This document shows, piece after piece, positions 6,906-14,229 of a stretch of DNA of 26,369 nt. Origin of the DNA: CAYIHX01 sp964363305 (GTDB lineage Bacteria > Bdellovibrionota > UBA1018); NCBI GenBank assembly GCA_964363305.1, contig CAYIHX010000049.1:1-26369 (forward strand). The letters are read 5' to 3'. The notes under the pieces are model-generated. The model was not told where the DNA came from, did no database searches, and saw only the letters and a list, made by a program, of their open reading frames with translations. A program made the translations under genes and the position numbers. How positions within the stretch are numbered: position 1 is the first letter of the stretch; each line of letters begins with the position of its first letter.

Positions 6906-8538
6906 CGCCCGTTCCCCCGCTGCCATAGTTCTTGGTTGTATACCACATCACGTGGTTGAACTGACATTCTAGGGCGTTTGGGCAGAAACTGGTAGTGCCG
7001 TTATAAGATGCGCAGGCCTGGGAGCAGGTCAGTCCCGTGGGCGCGTAGACGGAGGTGTTGCTCACGCTCCGACAGGAGTTCACTCCGATTCCGTAAGAAG
7101 TGGGAAACTTGAAATTACATTCGGGACTGTCTGGTACAGGGTCATGCTCCGTGCCTTCTCTCTCACTCAGGTGATTCAAGCCCAGATAATGGCCGATTTC
7201 GTGAGAAATCGTCCCCCCCATATCGATGAAGTCGAAATCCTGATCGGTTACGGCGCAAGCCCCAGTGCCCAAACAAGAAGCATTGAAATTCGAAAGCTTA
7301 TTGAAGCTCGCAAAAACAAGGCCACTTCCTGTCGTGCCGTTTTTCGGAGGGCCACTGAGGCCGCCCGAGAGGCCCAGATAGGCCGTATTGCCTCCGATGG
7401 TCGAAGTCAGAAAGACATTTAACGCCTTCCCGCTGGTCTCGGCGGGCAGAAGACTGCTTCCCGTTTGGAACATCTGATAGTAATCCTCGACATTCGCATA
7501 GCCTTCGCCGCCCGCCTCGCAGCTCCATTCGTAGACGGTGATCTTCCCGAGGCGAATCCCCACGGTCGTGGCGTTGCTGGTCGAGAGTTGGTCATAGACG
7601 TGCTGAAAGAGCGCGTTCAGATTTTGTTTCCCCTTGTCCGTATGCGAATCGATGACGTTCTGATCACCCACGAGCACCACGTTCACGTCGACCGCGCCCT
7701 TGTGGCCGCTCGTGCTGTCGCAGCCATTCGCGGTACCCTCATTCCCGTCGCTCTTCGCCGCGGCCGTCACCTGGAAGCTTCCCAGGCGAGTGGCGCCTAC
7801 CGAGGAGTAATGATCCGTCAGCAATACGTACTTCGCCGTGTAGGTTCCTGAACGAAGCTTCACGCCGCCCGCGAGGCCCGAAGAAAAATTGCCCGGCGCC
7901 GAAAGAAATGAGCAGGTCGGGGACCCCGAAGACCAGCTGCAGGTCGGGAAAGTATTGACGCTCATGCCGCTGAAAACCGCGGTATTGTGATAGTCCCAAC
8001 TTTCGCGTCGAAGCGGGGCCGACGAGCCTAAATAAGCGGAACCCGCCGTGCCCGCGGGATCGGGCTCGCAACCCGCCCGAGGGCTACAGGTCCCTCCCGA
8101 ACAGGAAAACATCCCACCGGCGCAGCCGGTCTCCATTCCGACGAGCTCATTCGTCCCGTCATGCAACGAGACCAACACGGGCCAGGCAGAGCCTGCCAGA
8201 ACGCTCGACGGAAAGGATGTCATCTCGGCTGTCAGCGCCAACGAGCCCGACGATTTAAAAGCGACGGAAGAAAGGTCAAACGTCACCGTGATCGTGCGTG
8301 CATTCGCATTGATGGCATCGCTCAGCCCGGTCAGCGGCGCGTTCGATACCGACGCCACCAGCTCGGTCACGCTCATTCCCGTATCGGTGTGATTGCAGTC
8401 GCCGGCGCCCGCTACTGTCGGCACCCACGGAGTTCCGTCGATCACCGAACACGCCGCCGTCACGGGCGCGGCGTCCTGAACCGCGCAGCCCCCCAACGAA
8501 AGAACCACCGTGCACAGAATCACTTTCCTGCGAATCAT
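6844..8538 (-). CDS. Metzincin-type zinc metalloprotease lipoprotein
   Basis: From the ATG at 8538 the protein has a lipoprotein signal peptide (MIRRKVILCTVVLSLGGC, acylated Cys18). HEIGHYLGLNH at about 446-456 is the complete metzincin zinc site HExxHxxGxxH, and the Met of NHVMWYT (about 531) is the expected Met-turn. The ~400 residues before the catalytic domain are Ser/Gly/Thr-rich with many Cys and look like beta-rich exported domains. An extracytoplasmic, membrane-tethered protease is the natural reading; substrates are unknown. AAGG lies six bases before this ATG. In-frame GTG 8586 and ATG 8577 further upstream would bury the signal peptide. It opens the seven-gene block. Confidence 0.85.
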   Translation of the reverse strand: MIRRKVILCTVVLSLGGCAVQDAAPVTAACSVIDGTPWVPTVAGAGDCNHTDTGMSVTELVASVSNAPLTGLSDAINANARTITVTFDLSSVAFKSSGSLALTAEMTSFPSSVLAGSAWPVLVSLHDGTNELVGMETGCAGGMFSCSGGTCSPRAGCEPDPAGTAGSAYLGSSAPLRRESWDYHNTAVFSGMSVNTFPTCSWSSGSPTCSFLSAPGNFSSGLAGGVKLRSGTYTAKYVLLTDHYSSVGATRLGSFQVTAAAKSDGNEGTANGCDSTSGHKGAVDVNVVLVGDQNVIDSHTDKGKQNLNALFQHVYDQLSTSNATTVGIRLGKITVYEWSCEAGGEGYANVEDYYQMFQTGSSLLPAETSGKALNVFLTSTIGGNTAYLGLSGGLSGPPKNGTTGSGLVFASFNKLSNFNASCLGTGACAVTDQDFDFIDMGGTISHEIGHYLGLNHLSEREGTEHDPVPDSPECNFKFPTSYGIGVNSCRSVSNTSVYAPTGLTCSQACASYNGTTSFCPNALECQFNHVMWYTTKNYGSGGTGDGNHFSTYSGDILNLHPLVR

Positions 8539-8603
8539 GAACTCCCTTATGAAGTGAACGAAGCATGACCGCGTCATCCTCGACACAGCTGACTCTTCGT
8601 CAC

Positions 8604-8624
8604 CTCCTCTATTTTATAGAGAAT
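8604..8624 (-). promoter_or_regulatory. AT-rich possible promoter of the metalloprotease block
   Basis: On the minus strand CTCTATAAAATAGAGG holds a -10-like TATAAAAT inside a small palindrome, in an AT-rich island unlike the GC-rich surroundings, about 70-80 bases before the protease ATG. No convincing -35 is visible. The position, upstream of a seven-gene block, is the main support. Confidence 0.35.
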
Positions 8625-8652
8625 TAGGATAAAAATCTCGCACGGAAAAACC

Positions 8653-9756
8653 TTATCCGTTGAAGGTCTTATGCGGGCTGTGCTCGCCAACCCATTGACG
8701 CAATTCGCAGCGACTCTCGAGACCCTCGATTCGCACCAGTGCGAAGGTGCGCCGAACCGGGCTCCCCAGCGAGCTCCAATCGAGATTCAGCATCTTCGTC
8801 CAGGTGCCGGTGTTGATGTACTGCGTGCCGTCCGGGTACACCTTGTCCATCGGTCGATGCGTGTGCCCGAAAATGATGGTCTTCAGCTCGGGCCGCTCGT
8901 TCAGCACCTCGCGCGCCTGCGCCTCGAGATCGGGAAACAGCTTCGTCTCCTGCTTGAGAATGCCCAAGGTCACCTTCAAGCGCGACCTTCGGCGCGGACT
9001 CCAGATAAAACGCGTCTTGAGAAAATAAAAACCGCTCAGAAAAAAAAATTTCAAGGTGAACCACGGATCCAGCAGCAACCCGAACAGCACGAACACCTTC
9101 AGCGGCCGAACCTTGTCCAGGTGCTCGCGCTCCCACCGCAGACGATTGATGATCTTGAGGATGTAAATGCTCCCCCAGGGGAGATTCAGCACCGGATCAT
9201 CCAGAAAATCCGTCAACAGCGGAATCTCAAAGTTCAGCAGGTTGCTAGCCTCGAACTGATTCCCGTGCCGAACTTCGACGCCCGCGCCGAAGTCCACCCG
9301 ATCGACATCGGCAATGAGCTTCACCTGACCGTGCGTTCCCTCCGGGGCCCACTCGCGCAGAATCCGCGCGCGGACCTGCGGAAAAAACAAATCGGCGTCG
9401 TGATTCCCGATCAGGTAGGTGACCCGTTTGCCAGGAAGCGCGGCGAAGGCCCGGATCGCCTGCATGACGCGCGGATGCCCCTGAATGATCGCCTCACACT
9501 TGTAGAGCGAGATCGCCTCCGTGATCGCGTCTTCGAACTCCCCGTAATAGGGCACATTGAGAAAATCGAAAAAATCCCCGTTGATGAAAAACTCCACGTC
9601 TCGACCGTTCCCGTACTCGCCCGAGGAGAAATATTCGAGCAAGTCGACCATCTCGCCGTCGAAGTGGAAATCCTCGTGAGGATTCAGCTGTCCCTCAAAT
9701 TGACGCCCAGCAGATAAATGGCAATCGCTGACGATGATCTTGATCTGCTCGGCCAT
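8653..9756 (-). CDS. Calcineurin-like metallophosphoesterase (LpxH-like fold)
   Basis: All motifs of the binuclear metallophosphoesterase fold are present in order: D11-x-H13 (SDCHLS), G60-D61 (NGDFFDF), GNHD at 117-120, HGN at 164-166 and GHTH at 297-300. The family includes the lipid A enzyme UDP-2,3-diacylglucosamine hydrolase and other phosphodiesterases. This protein is longer (367 residues) than LpxH (~240), with an inserted hydrophobic and aromatic region around 220-250 (VFVLFGLLLDPWFTLKFFFLSGFYFL) that may bind membrane. The substrate cannot be told. The ATG has GAGGAG directly against it, unusually close. It diverges from the ferredoxin gene across ~90 bases holding a palindrome. Confidence 0.8.
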   Translation of the reverse strand: MAEQIKIIVSDCHLSAGRQFEGQLNPHEDFHFDGEMVDLLEYFSSGEYGNGRDVEFFINGDFFDFLNVPYYGEFEDAITEAISLYKCEAIIQGHPRVMQAIRAFAALPGKRVTYLIGNHDADLFFPQVRARILREWAPEGTHGQVKLIADVDRVDFGAGVEVRHGNQFEASNLLNFEIPLLTDFLDDPVLNLPWGSIYILKIINRLRWEREHLDKVRPLKVFVLFGLLLDPWFTLKFFFLSGFYFLKTRFIWSPRRRSRLKVTLGILKQETKLFPDLEAQAREVLNERPELKTIIFGHTHRPMDKVYPDGTQYINTGTWTKMLNLDWSSLGSPVRRTFALVRIEGLESRCELRQWVGEHSPHKTFNG

Positions 9757-9772
9757 CTCCTCAGCTTACCTC

Positions 9773-9794
9773 GATCTCTCTCATGAGAGAAATC
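9773..9794. promoter_or_regulatory. Palindrome between divergent genes, possible operator
   Basis: TCTCTCATGAGAGA is a perfect 14-base palindrome that extends with one mismatched pair to a 22-base palindrome starting GAT and ending ATC. It is in the 90-base gap between the divergent metallophosphoesterase and ferredoxin genes, where a regulator could control both. Confidence 0.4.
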
Positions 9795-9846
9795 CCCTCT
9801 CCAACTGATTGATTTCCTCAGGCTCTTCGGCTATTCCCGGTAGACC

Positions 9847-10080
9847 ATGGCAGATGTTTCAAAAAAATGGAGTGACAACGTCAACGGGAAGTTTTTCGTC
9901 GATGATCAGTGCATCGACTGCGATGCCTGTCGTACCGAGGCGCCGGATAACTTTACACGCAACGATGCCCACGGCTATTCCTACGTCTTCAAACAGCCCT
10001 CGACTCCTGAAGAAGAGATCCGCTGCCAAGCCGCCCTCGAAGCTTGCCCGGTTGAAGCGATCGGCAACGACGGCAAGTAG
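9847..10080 (+). CDS. Small ferredoxin with one Fe-S cluster
   Basis: The 77-residue protein has CIDCDAC (Cys22, 25, 28) and, near the end, ACPVEAIG (Cys67). This is the ligand layout of monocluster [4Fe-4S] or [3Fe-4S] ferredoxins (Fer4_13 type); Cys60 is extra. Such proteins pass single electrons in the cytoplasm. The TEAPDNF segment after the first Cys group is typical of the family. It is a single gene, convergent with apbC, with only 22 bases between stops. No strong ribosome site precedes the ATG. Confidence 0.9.
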   Translation: MADVSKKWSDNVNGKFFVDDQCIDCDACRTEAPDNFTRNDAHGYSYVFKQPSTPEEEIRCQAALEACPVEAIGNDGK

Positions 10081-10106
10081 TAGGCCCATGGGGGGATTTG
10101 GGCTAC
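10080..10106. terminator. Hairpin between convergent ferredoxin and apbC genes
   Basis: GTAGGCCCA (10080-10088) pairs with TGGGCTAC (10099-10106) with one bulge, spanning the gap between the two stop codons and touching both. It has no T-tract, so it is a weak candidate for ending transcription in either direction. Confidence 0.35.
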
Positions 10107-10957
10107 GGATTCAGGCTGCTCTCCGCGGGCGCAGGCTTCAGCAGTTCCGCGACGACGCGTTGATCCACCTTTTTAGCCAGCTCGCGAAACAACTTCGCCA
10201 GCTCTGAATCTGGCTGACTCTTGACGATGGGCCGCCCCTCATCGCCCGCACGGCCCGCTTCAGGTACGAGCGGAAGCCTGGTCAACACCTCGACCCCGAA
10301 TTTTCGGGCCAAGCGGTCTCCACCATCCTGCCCGAAGAGCGCGTGCTTTTTATCGCAACCGTCACATACGAAGTAGCTCATATTCTCGACAAACCCGATC
10401 ACCGTGACGTTCGCCTGTTCAAACATCCGGAAGGCCTTGCGCACGTCCTGCGCCGCGACCTCTTGAGGAGTGGTGACGAGGAGGGCGGCGGTGATCGGAA
10501 CCAGCTGCGCCAACGAGAGCTGAATATCGCCCGTGCCCGGCGGCATATCGACCACCAGCACGTCAAGCTCGCCCCACCGCACACGATAGAGAAACTGCTG
10601 AATCGCGCTATGAAGCATCGGGCCCCGCCACACCATGGGCTGATCTTCGGGCACCAGCATGCCCATCGACATGACTTTCACTCCATGCGCCAACGGCGGT
10701 AGGATCATCTCGACCTTTTTGCCGTCCGCATCCTCGAGCAGGTCGACGACCGCATCATCCGTCACGCCCATCATCGTCGGGATGTTCGGTCCATAGATGT
10801 CGGCATCGATCAAGCCGACCCGCTTCCCCTCGAGTGCTAACGCGGTCGCCAAATTCACAGCGACGGTGCTCTTGCCGACCCCACCCTTGCCGCTCGACAC
10901 GGCGATGACGGCCTGAACCCCGGGGATGCCTTTTCCAACTTTCATCTGAGACGACAT
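10103..10957 (-). CDS. apbC: Fe-S cluster carrier ATPase ApbC/Mrp (NBP35 family)
   Basis: The deviant Walker A GKGGVGKS (23-30), DADIYGPNIPTMMG, the VVDMPPGTGD segment and the CDGC pair (Cys198/Cys201) near ENMSYF are hallmarks of Mrp/NBP35 scaffold ATPases. The paired cysteines of a dimer hold a [4Fe-4S] cluster that is transferred to apo-proteins. The N-terminal MIP18/DUF59 domain found in many bacterial Mrp proteins is missing; the protein starts almost directly at the ATPase core, as in shorter homologues. It follows the BFD-like ferredoxin gene by 33 bases on the same strand, so both probably share a transcript for Fe-S metabolism. Confidence 0.92.
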   Translation of the reverse strand: MSSQMKVGKGIPGVQAVIAVSSGKGGVGKSTVAVNLATALALEGKRVGLIDADIYGPNIPTMMGVTDDAVVDLLEDADGKKVEMILPPLAHGVKVMSMGMLVPEDQPMVWRGPMLHSAIQQFLYRVRWGELDVLVVDMPPGTGDIQLSLAQLVPITAALLVTTPQEVAAQDVRKAFRMFEQANVTVIGFVENMSYFVCDGCDKKHALFGQDGGDRLARKFGVEVLTRLPLVPEAGRAGDEGRPIVKSQPDSELAKLFRELAKKVDQRVVAELLKPAPAESSLNP

Positions 10958-10990
10958 ACCTGGCCTATAACACGAAGGCGGGTCCCCGAG

Positions 10991-11215
10991 TCAGCCGGTC
11001 TTTTTGAGCTTCGCCGACGCGGCGAGTTCCTCTTCGAGAATTTCAACCACTTCGGACTCGCATCCGGTGCAGCCCGTCGAAGCCTTCGTCTGGTCCTGAA
11101 TTTGCTTCAAAGTCGTCGCTCCCGCCTGAATAGCCGAGCGAATTCGGGCGCAAGTCACATTGTGACAGAAGCAGATCGTCCGCTGGTCGTCTTTTGAGTC
11201 AGAATTTCCCACCAT
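10991..11215 (-). CDS. BFD-like [2Fe-2S] protein
   Basis: The 74-residue protein carries CFC (Cys15, Cys17) and CTGC (Cys49, Cys52), the ligand pattern of the BFD-like [2Fe-2S] family (bacterioferritin-associated ferredoxin and the BFD domains of NifU, NirB and CopZ). The segment VTCARIRSAIQAGATTLKQIQDQTKASTGC is the typical helix-turn-helix-like body. It likely passes electrons or Fe-S units in the cytoplasm. The gene starts 41 bases from the divergent folE and is followed by apbC. A GTG one codon after the ATG has better spacing to GAGGGA and may be the real start. Confidence 0.88.
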   Translation of the reverse strand: MVGNSDSKDDQRTICFCHNVTCARIRSAIQAGATTLKQIQDQTKASTGCTGCESEVVEILEEELAASAKLKKTG

Positions 11216-11256
11216 TCCCTCACTTATCGGCCACTTCCTGTGTTACTCAACCGCGC

Positions 11257-11901
11257 ATGACGGCTCGCTCGGCTCGCAAAAAAAATAAGACCCCCTCCGC
11301 CAAAGCCCTCCTCCCGCTACCGACCGACGACCAACAAGCTCAAATCGCCCAGAATGTGCTGCACAACCTGGTTCTCGTTGGAGAAAATCCGAAACGTGAG
11401 GGACTCCTTCGAACCCCCCTACGGCATGCCAAGGCGCTTCAATTCCTGACCTCGGGATATCGAACCGATATCGATCAGATCGTGAACGAGGCCCTCTTCA
11501 AAGCGGAGAGCCAGGAAATGGTCATCGTACGCGACATCGAGCTCTACTCCCTGTGCGAGCATCACCTGCTGCCCTTCACCGGACGTGCCCACGTCGCCTA
11601 CATTCCGAACAAACGGATCATTGGGCTCTCGAAAATTCCTCGGATCGTCGACGCCTATGCGCGCCGCCTGCAGGTGCAGGAAAGGCTGACTTCCCAAATC
11701 GCGGCAGAACTGGAGCGAGTTTTAAAGCCGCGCGGCGTGGCGGTGATCATCGAGGCCTCTCATCTCTGCATGATGATGCGTGGAGTCGAAAAACAGAACA
11801 GCTACACACTCACCAGCTCGATGCGGGGAGTGTTCGACAAAAACCCCACCACTCGCCAAGAGCTGCTGCATCTTCTCAACGGGCTCAGAAGAGGTGTCTG
11901 A
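11257..11901 (+). CDS. folE: GTP cyclohydrolase I
   Basis: This enzyme turns GTP into 7,8-dihydroneopterin triphosphate, the first step of tetrahydrofolate synthesis. The zinc ligands are visible: LCEHHLLPF gives Cys100 and His103, and HLCMMMRG gives Cys171. The 71-residue spacing between the two Cys equals that of E. coli FolE (110 and 181). GENPKREGLLRTPLRHAKAL and KIPRIVDAYARRLQVQERLT are further signature stretches. The ATG at 11257 is chosen; an earlier in-frame codon at 11194 would overlap the divergent BFD gene. The stop codon is inside a palindromic repeat shared with the end of lipB. Confidence 0.95.
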   Translation: MTARSARKKNKTPSAKALLPLPTDDQQAQIAQNVLHNLVLVGENPKREGLLRTPLRHAKALQFLTSGYRTDIDQIVNEALFKAESQEMVIVRDIELYSLCEHHLLPFTGRAHVAYIPNKRIIGLSKIPRIVDAYARRLQVQERLTSQIAAELERVLKPRGVAVIIEASHLCMMMRGVEKQNSYTLTSSMRGVFDKNPTTRQELLHLLNGLRRGV

Positions 11902-11936
11902 CACCCTTTTGATGCCCGGCGCGTCAAGGTGACACC
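11893..11936. repeat. Palindromic REP-like element spanning folE and lipB stops
   Basis: GGTGTCTGACACC (11893-11905) is a perfect palindrome and runs into CCTTTTGATGC, then GCGTCAAGG and a further TGACACC. The second part forms a hairpin of the same type as the repeats at 12677-12801. The folE stop (11899-11901) and the lipB stop (11924-11926) both lie inside it, so the element supplies the last codons of both genes. Confidence 0.7.
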
Positions 11937-12673
11937 CTAGCGCGCTCGTCGGCTTCGTCGATCGAAAAACGGGTGATCGCCGTAACTCCTGAAGGCGAGA
12001 GGCCGCTTTCGAAACGTGCGACCAGGCGCTCTTCCAACCACGGCCGCCACTGACTCCAGTCGGGCAACCCCTCGGGAAGTGCGTCACGAAAGAGATCCCA
12101 CAACCGCGTCATCACCTCACCGCGAAAACCACAGGGCCGAAACAGCAGAAAAGGCGCGAGATCATTCACCACGTTGAGGGCCATCCCGTGATAAGTCACC
12201 CACTTGCGCACGGCCACTCCGATCGAAGCCAGTTTGCGATCGCCGACCCAAACGCCGGTGGCGCTCTCTCGTGCCTCACCGCGCAAGCCCATCGACGCAA
12301 GCTCATCGAGAAAGAGCTGCTCCATCTTCCGCAAATAGCCGGCCACATCGTGATGAGGAGAAAAGCCCTCTCCGTCGAGCTTCAGGATTGGATACACCAC
12401 CAGCTGGCCGGGGCCATGATAAGTGAGATCGCCGCCGCGCTCGCTCTCCGCCAGCACAATTCCAGGGGGCAGAATCGCAGCATCTAAAGGCGCATGCCGC
12501 TCACGCTCCTCACCGGTGTGCTGCATTCCCCGCCCCCGAGTGATCACGGGGTCATGTTCGAGAAACAAAACCGTGTCGGGAATCGCGCCCTGAGAGCGCA
12601 GCTCCACGAGCGCACGCTGGAGCCGCGATGCTCGTTCGTAGGGGACGGTTCTGTTGATCGACCAGTACTGCAT
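11924..12673 (-). CDS. lipB: Octanoyl-[ACP]:protein N-octanoyltransferase
   Basis: LipB moves octanoate from acyl carrier protein onto the lipoyl domains of E2 and H proteins. RGGDLTYHGPGQ (79-90), the catalytic Lys147 in GDRKLASIGVAV, and the catalytic Cys181 in FRPCGFRGEVMTRL are all present, and the length (249) is usual. It follows lpdA on the minus strand after ~127 bases that contain a 32-base perfect inverted repeat. One repeat arm ends only three bases before the ATG, leaving no normal ribosome site. The last codons come from another repeat. Together with lipA, E2 and lpdA it forms a lipoylation block. Confidence 0.95.
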   Translation of the reverse strand: MQYWSINRTVPYERASRLQRALVELRSQGAIPDTVLFLEHDPVITRGRGMQHTGEERERHAPLDAAILPPGIVLAESERGGDLTYHGPGQLVVYPILKLDGEGFSPHHDVAGYLRKMEQLFLDELASMGLRGEARESATGVWVGDRKLASIGVAVRKWVTYHGMALNVVNDLAPFLLFRPCGFRGEVMTRLWDLFRDALPEGLPDWSQWRPWLEERLVARFESGLSPSGVTAITRFSIDEADERARVSP

Positions 12674-12676
12674 ATT

Positions 12677-12801
12677 GGGATCCGAGCACCTTTTGATGCT
12701 GGGTGCGTTATATTGACCTCGCCTCCGGCAAGGAAAACGACCAAAAGTCTAGAGCCCCGCCACCCTTTGACGCACCCAGCATCAAAAGGTGCTCGGATCC
12801 C
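12677..12801. repeat. Pair of inverted 32-base repeats between lpdA and lipB
   Basis: The arm at 12677-12708 (GGGATCC then GAGCACCTTTTGATGC then TGGGTGCGT) is an exact reverse complement of 12770-12801, with 61 bases between. The inner arm is also a hairpin on its own: 12761-12773 (CACCCTTTGACGC) pairs with 12779-12791 (GCATCAAAAGGTG). Related copies are at 11893-11936 and 16783-16816. The arms touch the lpdA stop on one side and nearly the lipB start on the other. Confidence 0.9.
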
Positions 12802-14210
12802 TATTTTTGAAAGATATGAATCGCGTGCCCGAGCGTCGCTTCGGCCGCCTCCATCAGGGTCTCCGGTAAGGTCGGGTGCGGATGCACCGTCAGCGCGAGA
12901 TCTTCGACCAGTGCACCGCTCTCCAGTGCCAGCGCCGCCTCCGAGATGAGGTTCGACGCCTCGGCTCCGACGATGTGCACGCCGAGCAACCTGCCCGACT
13001 TCTTATCGCCGATCATCTTCACGAATCCATCCGGTTCGCCCACCGATAAGGCCCGGGCGTTTGCCGCGAACGGGAACCGGCCCACCATCGGGTCAAAGCC
13101 CTTCGCCTTGGCCTCAACGTCCGTGAGCCCAACGGTCGCGATCTCCGGATCGGTGAAAATCACCGCCGGCATCGCGACCACGTCGTAGATCGTCTTCTTC
13201 CCAGCGATCGCTTCCGCGGCGACCATGCCCTCTTTCGACCCTTTGTGAGCCAGCAGTGGCTGCCCCGCGATATCTCCGATCGCGAAAATGTGCGGCACAT
13301 TCGTGCAGCGCCGAGCATCGACCAGGATGAAACCCTTCGCGTCCAGCTTCACGCCGGCCTTCTCGAGCCCGAAGCCATCCGAATTCGGAGTGCGGCCGAT
13401 CGTCACCAGCACTGTGTCGAACGCTTCCGTGACCTCCTTGCCCTCCGCCTCGAACGTCACGTCGACACTCTGAGCGCCGACCCGAGCGCCCTTCACCTTC
13501 GCGCCCACATGAACCTTCACTCCGCGCTTCTCGAGCTTCTTGTGAACCACTCGCGCCAGTTCTGGGTCGACCCCCGCCAGCAAACCCGCCCCGGCTTCGA
13601 CGACGGTCACCTTCGTGCCAGCCTTCGAATAAAAGGTGCCGAGTTCAAGGCCGATATACCCGCCACCAATGCAAAGCATCGTCTTCGGCATTTCGGTCAA
13701 AGCCAACGCGCCGGTCGAATCGAGAATACGTTTCTGATCGACATCGAACCCCTTCAGCACGGCGGGGCGCGACCCGGTAGCGACGACGCACTGACTGAAG
13801 CTCACGGTCTTCATCCCCTCAGAGGTTTTCACTTCGAGAGTCTTCGGACCGGAGAACTTCGCGTCACCCTCGATGAGGGTACAACCATTCGCCTTGAGGA
13901 GCTGCCCGACCCCGCCAGTGAGCTTCTTGACGATGCCCTCTTTCCACGTCATCAGTTTCTTCAGGTTCAGCGATGCGCCCTGAACCTCGATCCCCATCTC
14001 GTCACCATGCCGCGCGACGCGGTCAAAAATCCCGCCCGCGTAGATCAAGGCTTTCGAAGGGATGCAGCCCCGGTTCAGGCATACGCCTCCGATTTCCGCT
14101 CGATCGATGACCGTGACCTTCTTGCCCAGCTGCGCGAGGCGAATGGCACAGACATAACCGGCAGGGCCGGCTCCTAAAACGACGACATCCGCGCTGACTG
14201 AAATTGACAT
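12801..14210 (-). CDS. lpdA: Dihydrolipoyl dehydrogenase (E3)
   Basis: This flavoenzyme reoxidises dihydrolipoyl groups of 2-oxoacid dehydrogenases with NAD+. VVVLGAGPAGYVCA (9-22) binds FAD, GGVCLNRGCIPSK holds the redox Cys44/Cys49, CIGGGYIGLELG is the NAD-binding motif, and HPHPTLPETLMEAAE near the end gives the catalytic His445/Glu450 pair. The length of 469 is typical. AAGGAG stands five bases before the ATG. The gene is 19 bases after the E2 gene, and its stop abuts an inverted-repeat arm. Confidence 0.96.
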   Translation of the reverse strand: MSISVSADVVVLGAGPAGYVCAIRLAQLGKKVTVIDRAEIGGVCLNRGCIPSKALIYAGGIFDRVARHGDEMGIEVQGASLNLKKLMTWKEGIVKKLTGGVGQLLKANGCTLIEGDAKFSGPKTLEVKTSEGMKTVSFSQCVVATGSRPAVLKGFDVDQKRILDSTGALALTEMPKTMLCIGGGYIGLELGTFYSKAGTKVTVVEAGAGLLAGVDPELARVVHKKLEKRGVKVHVGAKVKGARVGAQSVDVTFEAEGKEVTEAFDTVLVTIGRTPNSDGFGLEKAGVKLDAKGFILVDARRCTNVPHIFAIGDIAGQPLLAHKGSKEGMVAAEAIAGKKTIYDVVAMPAVIFTDPEIATVGLTDVEAKAKGFDPMVGRFPFAANARALSVGEPDGFVKMIGDKKSGRLLGVHIVGAEASNLISEAALALESGALVEDLALTVHPHPTLPETLMEAAEATLGHAIHIFQK

Positions 14211-14229
14211 GCTCTCTCCTTAACCCGCG

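Noticed and set aside
8671..9717. Open frame of 348 codons on the + strand.
   Set aside because: It is antisense to the metallophosphoesterase gene, has no domain features, and is a by-product of GC-rich third positions.
13245..14177. Open frame of 310 codons opposite lpdA.
   Set aside because: lpdA is complete on the other strand; this frame has no recognisable features.
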